64,000 nucleotides of DNA from Rachicladosporium sp. CCFEE 5018 (lineage: Eukaryota > Ascomycota > Dothideomycetes > Cladosporiales > Cladosporiaceae), in the NCBI GenBank assembly GCA_002077045.2, contig KZ111145.1, forward strand, positions 283,481 through 347,480. The letters are read 5' to 3'. Shown piece by piece: positions 42,315-54,319 of this stretch (the first letter of the stretch is position 1; each line of letters starts with the position of its first letter). The position numbers and the translations under genes are program-made. The notes under the pieces were generated by a model. The model was given only the letters and a program-made list of their open reading frames with translations, ran no database searches and was not told the DNA's origin.

Positions 42315-43223
42315 CTTACCTGGACTCACTATTGTAGTGATGCTGGCGAAGAAGCACTCTCGAGGGCAGCGCACTCAATAAGTACCGCCGCCATACTGGA
42401 AGATGTCACAGCTCGCTTACACACGTAGACATATTTTTCGATCTTAGTGCAGTCCAGGCCGTCCATTGACACTCTATTGCATATTTCTCCCGCCCATGCA
42501 CTCCATCTATTGCGTCAAGCCGTACCTACATCATGCACAAAGGGCGGAGAAACAGCCAAGCATCTCGAAGCTTTGGTGTGGGGATGTTACGACTTGCCTC
42601 ATTGGGCGCGGGAGAGCTTGAGCCTGAATGTGACATGCTTCCAGTCTCAGGTACGCACCGCATGATCGTGCATGGTGGAAGAAGGCCAGGCGGAGAAACC
42701 CACTCTGCCCGAGATTGATCGCCGTGAAGTCGGATACCGCGTCCCGTGAGGCCGGATGAGATTTCGATTTCGATTTCGATTTATTGCTAGTCTTCGTGAT
42801 CAATCCTGAGTATTACCTTTGATCTGTCGGTCACGCGAGTGACATCGAAAGCGGACCTCAGTCCAACTCCTCCCGTGGTCGACAACGCTGTCATATGCCG
42901 CGCCGCAGCAGTGTAAGGGCAGCTATGCTGTGGGCGAAAGTGGTGTCTTGTTTAGAGGCTCTCTAAGGCAGCATTAGCAACAGTTCTGTTAGCGCGGCGC
43001 AGTATGCAGTGCCAATGCCGACTATGAGAAGCCCTCGAGTGGTCCGCTTCTTTTGTCCTTTGCGTGGTCGGTGTACATGGTATCGGCTCGGCGGACATCA
43101 GTGGAACATCTGGCTTGCGTGAGATCGTAGCTGGCGCGAAAGCGCAGCCGAGAGGATACCATTAATTTACCTGTACAGATATTCGTACATCGGGCTGGCC
43201 AGCAGTCCCGAATCACCGCTCGC
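42315..43223. other. Intergenic, ~0.9 kb; no gene seen
   Basis: It contains the GH5 promoter at its left end and a short hexamer repeat (42759-42783). No frame looks coding. Confidence 0.45.
42759..42783. repeat. Short hexanucleotide microsatellite (ATTTCG)n
   Basis: About four perfect units of ATTTCG in a row, in non-coding sequence. It is a likely length-variable marker; no function is inferred. Confidence 0.8.
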
Positions 43224-44483
43224 TTACACCTCGTTACCACCACCTCGTACCTCAAACATCTCCACTCTCCTACCCTCTCCTCCGCCCTCCCTTTCTACTT
43301 GCCCAGCGCCCCTCTGAGGCGTCCCCCACCTCGTCCTATAGCTCGGTGGCCCATCCACACCCTCCCGTTCAACCTCCTCATAAGTTGGACTCGGCACGGT
43401 ATCCGTGGGCGATGGCAAGACTCTCCAATGCAACAACTCCGGATCAGCCCTCACACTGCCCCTCCACTTTCCATAAGCTGGCGGTGGCTGCGTCACAGGC
43501 TCCTTGGCCGGATCCCATACATCCGGCGTTTGATGGACTGCAGCTGAGGGCTGGGCTTCGGAGGTGTCTTCCAGAATGCCGTCTGAGAGGACGTGGACGT
43601 TGAAGGGCGTTGGCGGCACGAGGTGTTCGGTGTCTTCGGAGATCGGAGCGAGTGGTTGGGCTCTGTGGGGGCGTCGGCGGCGCCGCGAGGGGTGCACGGG
43701 CTCAATGTAGACTGCGTGCTTCCGTTTGGTGGTCGGGTTGAAGAAATAGATGCGAATCAGGAGGTGGGTGAAGACTATGGAGACTAGCAGGATGCTGAGG
43801 ACGAAGAGGATGTGCATTGTTGGCGTGACGTTGGATGAGGTCGTTGCTAGGGCGAGATCTGCAGTATGTCAGTCGTGGTGCGGTGAGCATGAGAGATGCA
43901 TGCACGTACATGTCCCCAGCAAGCCAGTCAACAGAAAGCCGAGCAGTAGACACAGCAGCCACTGCGTGCTGCCGACTCGGCCGCGTCGCGTTCTCCGCTG
44001 CGACTTCTTCCATGCGTGTTGCTGCCGCTTCTGAGCCTTGTGTTGCAGAAACAGTGCCAGTGATGGGTCACTCATGTCCGGATGCCCGAGCGCAGTCATA
44101 GCTCGCTTATTGAACATATTGGACTGATGCGACATGCATTGCACCGCTTGTCCGTAGCTCATAGCTGGGAACAGCACCCCAGGCACAGGGTACTCCGCAT
44201 CTGGCGAGCTCGCGGTGCTGCATGAGTAGGCGCTGGGACTGATAGCTATCGCCTGCTCGGTGATGATGGCTGCAGTCTTCGGTGAAGGCCTTGGACTTGC
44301 GTAGGTATGGGCTGGTGGCGTGACAGGCGAGGTTTGGGGTGAGCTGTGGACAGATTCAAAGACCGAGTTGCGAAGCAGATTGCGGACATTGTCTTGCACG
44401 CGGGAAAGACGCGTTGATGCTCGTCGACTATCTTCGATGATGCCCGCTTCGAGCGCGCTGGAATCCGGTAGAGGGCTGAGCAT
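43224..44483 (-). CDS. Two-transmembrane protein with C-terminal PY motifs, unknown
   Basis: Two exons, 44483-43910 and 43858-43224. The 51-nt intron has GTACGT and CTGCAG ends, and the spliced protein has 402 residues. The N-terminal ~160 residues are Ser/Pro-rich and hydrophilic. After a basic stretch (QRRTRRGRVG) come two hydrophobic helices: TQWLLCLLLGFLLTGLLGTY and, after a short loop with an N-glycosylation site (SNVT), MHILFVLSILLVSIVFTHLL. The splice lies exactly at the end of the first helix. The C-terminal tail contains PPPAY and GPPSY, the PPxY type bound by WW domains of Rsp5/Nedd4 ubiquitin ligases. An Rsp5-adaptor-like role is inferred from those motifs only. No family recognised. 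Confidence 0.65.
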
Positions 44484-45328
44484 GGTTGCTGCGAACGAAG
44501 ATAGTACGACGTGCAGGAGCAATGCGTGAGCAGTTGACAAGAAGATCAGAGAGACTCAAGGATAAAAGGTAGTGAACATACAACATCTCCGCCTCCCTTA
44601 CCTCGACGCGTGCACTCTCCACTATCGCCTCCCAGCCTATAGCTTCTGCCAAACAATAGCCATCAGAAGGTAAGGTGTCACAGTCATGCACAACGTGAAC
44701 AATGCAAGGTACCTCAGGCCGGATGGCTTGCAGGTGAAGCAGTGGAGGTGGTGTCGAGAAAAGGCTCGTGACGGAGAGACGGCCGCGCGACGGGCCATGT
44801 AGCGACATCGAATCATAGCGGTGAGCTCGCACTTAGCCAATGAGACGAGGTGAATGCTTGTGGGCGATCTGTGGCAAAAGAGAGGGTGTGCTTGGGAGCG
44901 AGAGGTCGATGTACGAACAAGGAGAGTAGAGGTGGGTTTGGGTTGCAGGCTTGCGAGCCAATCAGAGCTTGGAATTGGCGATTTTGGTCATGAAGTGAGG
45001 CAGACGTCGAGACGGCGGTCGTACAGGAGCCGAGAAAAGCTATGGTGCCCAAGATCGCGTCCGGCCAGAGTGTTGCTGTTCGTGTTGTGACAACAGTGAC
45101 AAGGAAAGCTGACAGGTCTGCAACTGTGTTCCAGTAAGGTATGCTTCTGGAGCGTGGCAGCCTGGAGGCCTCAGGCTCCGCTGAACCCCCACCCCGCGTT
45201 GCTACTACGCGTTTCAAGCTGCCTGTACAATGGCAGGAACATATTATCTTTGGCCCGGTCAATTGAGCAAGTCTCGTCACAATCCCCAGAACTCCTCACT
45301 TGACCAATAGTCGCCCCAAACTCCATCC
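44484..45328. other. Intergenic, ~0.85 kb; possible upstream exon
   Basis: On the minus strand a frame around 44808-44590 reads like protein (IRPEVPCIVHVVHDCDTLPS) and ends at a GTAAGG donor. It could be an upstream exon of the two-TM gene, but I could not find an in-phase acceptor, so I do not call it. The rest shows nothing. Confidence 0.35.
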
Positions 45329-46066
45329 ATGGGCCTCAGAATGGACTCCCTCCATTCCCCCACCATTCCCTCCTCCACCGCCAATCCCCCCACAACCTCG
45401 TCCTCCTCCAGCAAACCCTCACTCCAGTCTCTCATAACCCAAAAGGAAGCTCTCGAAGCCGAGTTGTCCGCGCTATCCTCGGTCCTCCAATCGCAAGGCG
45501 CAACAATGCAGACCTCTCTTACGACTTTCGACGGCTTCCCAAGGGCAGATGTCGATGTCGCACAGATCCGGACAGTGAGGGCGAGAATCGTGAGGCTAAA
45601 GAATGACTGGAAGGGTGTCATGGAGAAGGTGGAGGTGGCTGTGTTGGAGGGCTTTGCGGAGAGGAAGAAGGGCGAAGAAGAGGAGGGGGATGCGATGACG
45701 GGCGTGGAGAGTGCTGAAGGTGCCGGGCACATCAATGGTGTCGGTGTCATGAGGACGGAAGCGAGTGGGGAGAGGGCTGCGGCGCCGGTCATTGAGCCGC
45801 CGTTCGCACGGGTAAATGCTGTGGTGGAGGGCTCGCCGGCTGCTACTGCGGGACTGAAGGCGGAGGACAGGGTTGTGAGCTTTGGAGGGGCGGATTGGCA
45901 AAACCATGAGAGATTGGGGAAGGTTGCTAGAGAAGTGCAGGCGAATGAGGGAAGGGAGGTCATTGTGAAAGTGATCAGGGAGGGGAGGGTGGTAGAGTTG
46001 AAACTCGTGCCGAGACGGGACTGGGGCGGACGAGGGTTGCTGGGATGTCATTTGGTGCCGGTGTGA
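45329..46066 (+). CDS. NAS2: 26S proteasome assembly chaperone NAS2/PSMD9 (PDZ domain)
   Basis: A single exon of 245 residues; a second in-frame ATG follows four codons later. The N-terminal helical region has LQSLITQKEALEAELSALSS and TFDGFPRADVDVAQIRTVR, both typical of PSMD9. The C-terminal PDZ-like domain begins PFARVNAVVEGSPAATAGL and contains EDRVVSFGGADW. Nas2 binds the C-terminus of the proteasomal ATPase Rpt5 and holds it during assembly of the regulatory particle base. A Glu/Gly-rich linker between the two parts is longer than in yeast. Promoter not recognised. Confidence 0.92.
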   Translation: MGLRMDSLHSPTIPSSTANPPTTSSSSSKPSLQSLITQKEALEAELSALSSVLQSQGATMQTSLTTFDGFPRADVDVAQIRTVRARIVRLKNDWKGVMEKVEVAVLEGFAERKKGEEEEGDAMTGVESAEGAGHINGVGVMRTEASGERAAAPVIEPPFARVNAVVEGSPAATAGLKAEDRVVSFGGADWQNHERLGKVAREVQANEGREVIVKVIREGRVVELKLVPRRDWGGRGLLGCHLVPV

Positions 46067-46169
46067 TGGAAAGCAAGACTGTAGGAAAGCCCCTTGAGAA
46101 GCGCGCTCCGGGCCGTCCATTATGTCCTATACTCGATGAGGATAACAATGAAAAGGCAGAGGATTAGCA

Positions 46170-47963
46170 CTACTCATCAGTCAGCGTCTCAAGCACCGGG
46201 ACATGGTCGGGCTCCATCATTGCACCTCCGGAACGCGGAGAACTTGGACAGCGGACAATCAAGGGGACTGACTTACTCGAAGTAACTAGTACGAACACAT
46301 TATACCTGCCTCTCCCTACGACCTTCACGTCGCCCAACATGGCTTGGAGCTGTTCGAACGTCGCGCCCATGTCCGAATCTGACTTTCGATCTCTAGCGCT
46401 CGAAACAGCCAGCAAATTCAGCTTCAGCAGCGTCGCTAGATCCAGGGAGACTTCGTGTTCGCGATGTCCTACATTATCGAGATCAACATCAGTGAACAAA
46501 TGCGCTCTGCCCACAATCTGCGCGCTCTCACCGGGCAGGTACCGCACAGCAAATGCATACTTGGTCCCCCGAAAGCGCCACATGACATCTCCGTTCTGCA
46601 GGCGACAAGCTGCGAGACCACAAATATCCGTGTCCACGATACCGAAGTACATCATGTCCTGTCGGCCGACTGCGTCTTCCTCCGCTCCCTCGGACACGAA
46701 CAGTGAAGGGCGACGCGACGTGTCGAACTCGAAGGTCGGTGTCGGCGATAGCACGCCAATGCTTCTCCGTGACGCCACGGCTTCGGCGGACTCTTGTTGC
46801 AGCTCTACGGATCCGAGCGTACTCACCGGCACGACTAAGTTGAGAGACTGTGCGATACCGCGTTTGTGCGGGTCTTGCAGGAACTCCTCGGGCCGTGTGT
46901 GGAAGAGGCTGAGCAACAACCGAGTCAGACCAAGCATCTTCGAAGGTTGCAAGCGCTCATGCAACTGCACGAAACTGAGAATGTCGACCAGCCGCTTCAC
47001 GTCGGAATCTTCATACTCGATTGTAAGGTGCGTTCTATGCGGTCCGACGAGACTGTACAGAGCATACACGTGGTCGCAGGGCCGTCTGCATTCGTTGTTC
47101 TGGTACCTGACGACGAGGTCGTGGAGGTTTGAAGATCGAGGGTCGCCTCCTCTGCCTTCTGATCTCTGGAGTGCTAGTCGCGCAGCTGCACTGGCTAGGA
47201 CTGACTTCCAAACTGCTCCATTGCGGACGTCGAGGTAGCCCTCCACATCCCGGTTGGCGTTCAGTTGGCCACAAAAGATTTCAAAGTCGGCCATAGGTAA
47301 GGGCGAAGTCCCCAATTGTAGTACCACGGTTCGTGCCAATACCAGCTCTTGAATGATCCACTTCCGCGACCAGTATCGTAGCCTGCAGAGCTTCAACACT
47401 GAGCGCCAGTCGGCTCCGAGATCCTCACCATGTGCATGCAGCTTCGACTGACAGTGATTATACACAGAATGCTCTGTATCATCGAAGTTCGCCGCTGCTT
47501 GGACAAACCTGAAAGCTTTGGCGACATCGGTGTTCTCGCCGGCGCTTTGCAGCCAAGCTAGCACAACATTAGCACCACCATAGATATCGGCCATCAGCCG
47601 CACTTGGTGACCCTTCTCGCGATCCGAAGTCTGATTGATGCATATCGCGTCGATCCACAGCCAGCAGGAACTCTGCGCATCTCGAATGGAGCGGAGAGCG
47701 TTCTTCAGGTTTTTGCGCACTCGGATTACTACATTGCCAGGGAGATGTAGCGCCTGCCGAGCGGCGTCATCGCCCCAAGTGTAGGAGATAGCTCTGTATT
47801 GTGGACATCTGTCCGTGCCGAGGATATAGTGATGGAGCTCGCAGTCTAGTCTATCGCCAACACCAGGCAGCAATTTTAGTAGGCGAAACTCATTCTGCGA
47901 TGCGAGGCTCTGGTATTGATATGTCGAGCCCGCGTCTTGCTCAGATCTTCGAAAGCTGACCAT
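46170..47963 (-). CDS. HET-domain (heterokaryon incompatibility) protein
   Basis: A single exon of 597 residues from the ATG at 47963. The HET domain lies near the N-terminus: FRLLKLLPG, YRAISYTWGD, LWIDAICINQTSDREKGHQV and MADIYGGANVVLAWL, with LRYWSRKWIIQELVLA after it. These are the three conserved blocks of HET proteins, which trigger cell death when unlike strains fuse and may act in fungal innate immunity. The long C-terminal part has no NACHT or repeat domain that I can see. The partner gene is not evident nearby. The last ~40 residues could be spliced differently (a GTAAC-like donor near the end), which I could not settle. Confidence 0.9.
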   Translation of the reverse strand: MVSFRRSEQDAGSTYQYQSLASQNEFRLLKLLPGVGDRLDCELHHYILGTDRCPQYRAISYTWGDDAARQALHLPGNVVIRVRKNLKNALRSIRDAQSSCWLWIDAICINQTSDREKGHQVRLMADIYGGANVVLAWLQSAGENTDVAKAFRFVQAAANFDDTEHSVYNHCQSKLHAHGEDLGADWRSVLKLCRLRYWSRKWIIQELVLARTVVLQLGTSPLPMADFEIFCGQLNANRDVEGYLDVRNGAVWKSVLASAAARLALQRSEGRGGDPRSSNLHDLVVRYQNNECRRPCDHVYALYSLVGPHRTHLTIEYEDSDVKRLVDILSFVQLHERLQPSKMLGLTRLLLSLFHTRPEEFLQDPHKRGIAQSLNLVVPVSTLGSVELQQESAEAVASRRSIGVLSPTPTFEFDTSRRPSLFVSEGAEEDAVGRQDMMYFGIVDTDICGLAACRLQNGDVMWRFRGTKYAFAVRYLPGESAQIVGRAHLFTDVDLDNVGHREHEVSLDLATLLKLNLLAVSSARDRKSDSDMGATFEQLQAMLGDVKVVGRGRYNVFVLVTSSKSVPLIVRCPSSPRSGGAMMEPDHVPVLETLTDE

Positions 47964-48697
47964 TGCCGGATAGCAGCGTTGTGCAAATGCTGTTTACCGA
48001 CTCCGCTCTCCCACAAGTCTGGAGATTCCTGAAGCGTACATGAATCGCACCACGGAGCCTGTTGTCTCGTCGAATGGTCAAAGAGCAAATCGCATGGAAC
48101 AAGATCTGGACCGTTCGGTCGATATTACCACTCAGTGGCGAGTCTGTGGGGCAAGTGTTGTCGTAACGCAGTCGATGGCACCAAATGCAACCCCCTTGTC
48201 TTCGGGAGAAGCCAAGGTATAAGACTTTGGAGAGCTGTGTCGCGTATCTATCATGTGTGTAGTATTCTGACAAAACGGCGTGAGTAGAGGTCGGCGCCGT
48301 GAGGTGCCTTGCCACCACAAGGCTGTACTACCAGAAGGCTGTGTAAGGTAGTGTGTCGTGTATCTGAAGTCTACTTAGGAACCAGCCACCACCAACGCGG
48401 CTGATACCTGCGATCGGAGGCAAACATCCCATGCGCACTGCCACTACGCACGCAGAGGGGCGTCAACATGCTTGGCTTCGGTTGGACTAGTAGCATACTG
48501 CAGTTAGACAACCCAATCGCGTATAGCTCAGCCTTGCGTTCTGCCATTGGGCCCTGAGTCGGTGGGCCTCAGGTCGCGGACCTCGACGTTGCCTGTATAT
48601 CTGAACTGGGATAGTAGCCTCCGTTGTCAGCCTCGCAACATGTCCGCGTTGCTGAATCATTCTTACACTCGCTTGACTCCGTGGTGGGCTCGATAAC
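47964..48697. other. Divergent intergenic region; no gene seen
   Basis: Short frames on both strands without motifs. It holds the promoters of the HET gene (left) and the small membrane protein (right). Confidence 0.45.
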
Positions 48698-49326
48698 ATG
48701 AGTGGCCGAAGGGCAAGAGCTCGTGCAGCTCCAGATGACGAAGACGTTGACAAAGAAGCATCATACGGCTGGCTCGTTCCACTCACTCTTGTAGCAATCC
48801 TAGCTTTCGCCATTGCCGCAGTGGCCATGGCCGTCAAGGATCACGATCTCGCCCAGATGGCGAAGCAGATCGCAAACACAGCGTCCGACACCGCATACAC
48901 GGCATCCGACAACTCGATCAAAGTCAGTAGATACGCCATTTAACTATACTGTTCCGCTCTGACATACGGTAGGCTCTGAACTACACCTCAGCCATCGGCG
49001 ACCTGACCGGTCAACTCAACCAGCTGGGCACAAACGTCAATGAGCTGCAGGGAGCTGATACAAATCTTACGCAAGGCCTGAATGCCGTACGCAGCATGGT
49101 GAACGAGCTGTCCAGCTCGGTCGACAGCGCACTTAACGATTTGGCCAGCTCGTTCGCCAGCGCCACTTTGCAGCCGAGGTGTACGCCCACGGAGACTGCC
49201 AGCGAGACGCCCACCTACACACCGAGCTATGGGCCCACCTACGGAGAGGCTGGAGGGAGGTATGATCCGGAAGTGGGATTGATCTCTTTGGCCGTTGGAG
49301 TGGCCTTCGTGGTCTATTCAACCTGA
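48698..49326 (+). CDS. Small membrane protein with N-terminal helix, unknown
   Basis: Two exons, 48698-48922 and 48973-49326, with a 50-nt intron (GTCAGT donor, GGTAG acceptor). 192 residues. After an acidic/Arg-rich start there is one transmembrane helix (VPLTLVAILAFAIAAVAMAV). A ~100-residue region rich in Asn, Thr, Gln and Leu with heptad-like spacing follows (LNQLGTNVNELQGADTNLTQ), suggesting a coiled coil. A Thr/Pro/Tyr-rich segment and a short hydrophobic C-terminus (LISLAVGVAFVVYST) end the protein; the latter could be a second membrane contact or a weak GPI signal. Not recognised. Confidence 0.6.
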
Positions 49327-50366
49327 AGTGCGATGTGCTGGATGGGAATAGGGTAGAGTCGGCTTCGACAGCATTGAGCATGTGGCATTAGGACAGCAGC
49401 GGATCATTCGATGACTGCAGATACGTACGGGTCACAGATTTCTTCGTCAAGTGTGATGAGGATACACCCACGGTTCGCCAACGCGAGTAAACCTTTCAGA
49501 CAACTCTGATCACCAGCCAAGTGCTGTACCCCGGAACCCAAGTCCGCCACGCTGAACTCACGTCCCCACACGAGCACATGGGTTCAAGAGGGTCCAGCAA
49601 AGTTTCATCGCGGCTCTTGTGTTTCAGGTGTAGGAGGAGGGATTGTGATGGACGTGAAAGTCGCTGTACGCGGCTCACGATGGCGGGGGAGTTCGCTTGC
49701 AATGTATGTGAAACGCATGGACGCTGCGGAGAATTCTGTACGCTGTTGAGGTATGACGTTGGTGACGGAGCTGGAGATGTGCGGACGTAAAGGTTTGCGC
49801 GGTGAGCAAGCAGGTGAAGCTTCGACCACGAGGGCTGAACAACGCCAGCGTTGTAGTGGATATACACAGAGTTACTACCACGGATCTTGCTTGCGCTCTC
49901 GAGCTGTACGTGTAGGCAAGTGCTAAAAGAAGACGTCAAGCAGTCGCGAGTAGGACAACGCAAACGGGATGCCGAGACGAAAGTTGACCCCCTTTCGAGC
50001 CGATTTGGTGCCCTGCATCAAGCGGCCCGGGCGCCATCGCCATTTCATGCACACTGGCAGACCTGACGCCAGCGCTGTGAATGCCCCCCCTGTCTGACAG
50101 CACCGCAAACATCTCCTGTGACTGCTGATCGCGCGCGTATCCTGTCCTACCCATCCTATTCACTATCATCGCCCGTTTCACCCCTACAGTCGCAACACAC
50201 ACACGCCCCTCACACGAGCAGACTTGAGCTCGCCATCTCTCGTCTCCTACTCACTCTGGCCAAGCGCGCATCGCCTTGGGAGGACAATACTTCTGAGCAG
50301 CCAGACCCGAAGCGCCAATGTGCTGATGATAGCGATCTTGCCTCACTCGACCAAACGCACCCTGCG
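49327..50366. other. Intergenic, ~1 kb; leader of NIK1
   Basis: From 50118 the frame in phase with NIK1 is open (about 83 codons) but has no ATG. Part of it looks protein-like (SPWEDNTSEQPDPKRQ), so an unseen upstream exon may extend NIK1. Otherwise nothing is recognised. Confidence 0.4.
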
Positions 50367-53300
50367 ATGCCTCATGAGGAGACAACGGCAGCGGTAGCGA
50401 GCATCCTCTCTACCTTTGCCAAGCAGCACTTTCCTGGCAATGAACATTCCTCCCCTACATCAGTCACAGCCAACGGCATCAGGTCGACGCAGATCGTGTT
50501 GCCGGGGAGGGACACGGTCGAGAAGCAGGTGCTGGAGCGTGAACTGACGAGTCTCGCGTTACGGATACTGAATCTCGAAGCCAGGGCGAGCAATGGGGCT
50601 GCCTCATTACCGATAACACCGAATGAACCCGCCTCATCAGCTTTCGGCACCGAGGCACAAGCGCACTCCCCGAAACGATTGCGCTCTGCGTCATGGGTTA
50701 ACAACCTACTCGCGAAAGGCGAGGGCAGTCCGCAGCCGCGCCAGCTCACGGAAGAGCAGCTCACATCACTCCGCGAACATGTGGACCGCCAAGCTGAGGA
50801 GATTAAGTCACAGAAGGGCTACATAGACAGCATCAACTCGCAGCTCAGCAATCAGCAAGCAGCCACCAAGGCCGTGCTGGACGGCCATGGCAACTCTTCA
50901 TCCATCGAGCAGCTCAAGCGAGAAATCGAGAAGAACGTGCAGATCAACGCGACATACCAAAAGGTGCTCAAGGAGATCGGCACGATCATCACTGCAGTCG
51001 CCAATGGCGATCTCAGCAAGAAAGTGCTTGTCCACGCCATGGAGAAGGACCCGGAGATTGCGAAGTTCAAGCATACCATAAACACCATGGTGGATCAGTT
51101 GCAAGAATTTGCTGGGCAGGTTACGCATTTGGCGAAGGAGGTGGGGACCGAGGGACGGCTTGGTGGGCAGGCTGTGGTGCCAGGTGTGGACGGCATTTGG
51201 GCTGAATTGACGCGGAATGGTGAGTTGCAATGAAGATGGTGACATGCTGACAGTGCTGACAAGATGGTTCAGTGAACGTCATGGCTCAAAACCTCACGAA
51301 TCAAGTACGAGAAATCGCTGTCGTGACTACCGCTGTCGCGCAAGGCGATCTCAGCCGCAAGATCGAGCGACCTGCCCGAGGCGAAATCCTCCAGCTCCAG
51401 CAAACGATCAACTCCATGGTGGACCAGCTCCGGACTTTCGCAACAGAAGTGACCCGAGTGTCGCGCGACGTGGGGACCGAGGGTGTGCTTGGAGGACAGG
51501 CGCAGATTAAAGGCGTGCAGGGCATGTGGAAGGATCTCACGGAGAATGTCAACGCAATGGCCAACAATCTTACTGCGCAGGTGCGAGATATCGCTGAGGT
51601 GACGACTGCGGTCGCGAAGGGAGATTTGACGCAGAAGGTCCGCGCACAGTGCAAAGGAGAGATCCTGGAATTGAAGAGCACAATCAATGATATGGTGGAT
51701 CAATTGCGGCAGTTCGCACATGAGGTGACGAAGATCGCAAGAGAAGTCGGTACGGAGGGAAGACTCGGTGGCCAGGCAACTGTACATGGCGTAGAGGGCA
51801 CATGGAAAGACCTCACCGAGAACGTCAATGGCATGGCCATGAACCTTACGACACAAGTGCGAGAGATCGCTGAGGTGACCACTGCAGTGGCGAATGGCGA
51901 TCTGAGCAAGAAAGTGCAGGCTGAGGTGCAGGGCGAGATCTTGGCTCTCAAGGTGACGATAAACCAGATGGTGGACCGACTTAGTACGTTTGCTTTCGAA
52001 GTCAGCAAGGTCGCCAGAGAAGTCGGCACCGAGGGCACCTTGGGTGGTCAAGCTCAAGTCAAGAACGTCGAGGGCAAATGGAAACACTTGACGGACAACG
52101 TGAACACGATGGCTAGCAACCTAACGAGTCAAGTGCGTGGTATCTCGGACGTCACGCAGGCCATTGCACGAGGCGACATGAGTCAGCGAATTGAGGTGCA
52201 CGCTCAGGGGGAGATCCAGACATTGAAACACACCATCAACGACATGGTCACGCGACTCGATGCCTGGTCACTAGCCGTCAAAGGCGTAGCGCGAGATGTC
52301 GGAGTTGACGGCAAGATGGGTGGGCAAGCAGAAGTCGAGGGCATCGCTGGACGCTGGAAGGAGATCACCACGGACGTGAACATTATGGCGCAGAATCTGA
52401 CGTCGCAAGTGCGGGCATTTGGCGACATTGCAAACGCAGCCATGAAGGGCAATTTCTCGAAGACCATCACAGTCGAAGCATCAGGTGAGATGAATGAGCT
52501 GAAGAACAAAATCAACAAGATGGTGTCGAGTCTGCGGGAGTCGATACAGCGGAACAACCAGCAGCGTGAGGCTGCTGAGCTGGCGAACAAGACGAAATCG
52601 GAGTTCCTGGCGAACATGTCTCATGAGATTCGGACGCCTATGAACGGCATTATTGGGATGACGCAGCTCACGCTTGATACGGAGCTGGAGCAGAATCAGC
52701 GCGATATGCTGAATATTGTGTTCTCGTTGGCGAACAGTTTGCTTACCATTATCGACGACATTCTGGACATTTCGAAGATCGAGGCAAATCGGATGATCTT
52801 GGAGGAGGAGCCGTTCTCGCTGCGAAGTCAGGTGTTCAACAGTCTCAAGTCACTGGCAGTGCGGGCTAACGAGAAGGATATCAGTCTAGTCTATGACATT
52901 GACAGCTCGGTGCCGGACTACGTGGTAGGAGACTCATTCCGCTTACGGCAGATCATCCTCAACCTGGCTGGCAACGCCATCAAGTTCACCGAGCATGGTG
53001 AGGTACGTGTCAAGATTGGCGCAGAACCCAGCGTCGCCTGCGCAGAAGACGAAGTCGTGGTTAAATTTGCAGTATCGGATACTGGAATCGGCATACACGA
53101 GAACAAGCTGGACCTGATCTTCGACACTTTCCAACAAGCCGACGGCTCGACAACGCGGCGTTTCGGTGGCACTGGACTCGGCTTGTCGATCTCGCGGCGA
53201 CTTGTCACGCTGATGCGAGGCAAGATGTGGGTGGAGTCGAGCTTTGGCACGGGCAGCACATTCCTCTTCACCTGTATCGTCCGCATCGGCACGCCGGATC

Positions 53301-54319
53301 TTAATAGGATCATGCCGCAGCTGAATCAGTATCGAAAACACAAAGTCCTCTTCATCGACAGCGGCCACACCGGCTTTGCGAAGCAGATTGCCAGCCACGT
53401 CAAGGAGCTAGACCTGGAGCCTTGCGTAGTCGGCAACTCCGCCGCTCTGCAAATAACGGAACTTAGAAAGGCCGAGAACTACGACTGCATTATCGTCGAT
53501 CACGGCGAGATGGCGCAGAAGCTCCGCGCCATGGACCGCTTCAAGTACATCCCCATCGTCATGCTCGCCCCGTCTATCTCAGTATCTTTCAAGAACGCCC
53601 TCGAGAACGGCATCGCAAGCTACATGACCACGCCCTGCCTGCCCATAGATCTCGGCAACGCCTTGGTCCCAGCGCTTGAAGGCCGCGCCGCACCTAGCTC
53701 TCTAGACCACAGCCGAAGTTTCGACATCCTACTCGCGGAAGACAACGCCGTGAATCAGAAACTCGCAGTCAAAATCCTAACAAAGCACAATCATAAAGTG
53801 ACTGTGGCCAACAACGGGCTCGAAGCCTTCGAAGCCATCAAGAAGAAACGCTTCGATGTCGTGCTCATGGATGTACAGATGCCCATCATGGGCGGCTTCG
53901 AGGCCACGGCCAAGATCCGCGAGTACGAGCAAAATCAAGCCCTTTCTCGCTCCCCCATAATCGCCTTGACCGCACACGCCATGCTAGGCGACCGCGAGAA
54001 GTGCATCCAAGCACAGATGGACGAGTATCTTTCCAAACCTCTCAAACCCAACCAACTCATTCAGACGATATTAAAGTGTGCTACGTTAGGCGGTGCGTTG
54101 CTGGAGCGGAAATCTGATCAAAGGGGCCTGCTTGTTGATGACAATGGTGCTGATGTGTTGAGTACAGATTCGCATAATGCGGGCAGCAGGTTGGGGACGC
54201 CGAAGCGGCCTGCGCTGGAGGCGAGGGGGTATACGGAAGGGAATCCGGCGGGGATGGAGAGCCCGGCTATTGTTACTGCTGATGAGGGGGATCCGTTGCA
54301 GAGGGTGCGTATTTCCTGA
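50367..54319 (+). CDS. NIK1: Group III hybrid histidine kinase with HAMP repeats (NIK1/OS-1)
   Basis: Two exons, 50367-51219 and 51273-54319, with a 53-nt intron inside the first HAMP-linker region. 1299 residues. After an N-terminal coiled region ([17 protein letters not shown]) come five HAMP units, each with TTAVAxGDLSxK and ending VGTEGxLGGQA, plus a sixth partial one ([12 protein letters not shown]). The kinase core has the phospho-accepting His in [15 protein letters not shown] (about residue 733), the N box ([12 protein letters not shown]) and G boxes (DTGIGI, GGTGLGL). The C-terminal receiver domain has [12 protein letters not shown] and the phospho-accepting Asp in [13 protein letters not shown] (about 1150). 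This cytosolic osmosensor feeds the HOG pathway through Ypd1 and Ssk1, and is the target of dicarboximide and phenylpyrrole fungicides. Confidence 0.96.

Noticed and set aside
44637..45280. Minus-strand frames upstream of the two-TM gene
   Set aside because: Protein-like in places, but no in-phase splice acceptor to the downstream exon and no recognised family.
51269..52087. 272-codon minus-strand frame with a periodic pattern
   Set aside because: Antisense of the NIK1 HAMP repeats; the periodicity comes from the sense-strand repeats.
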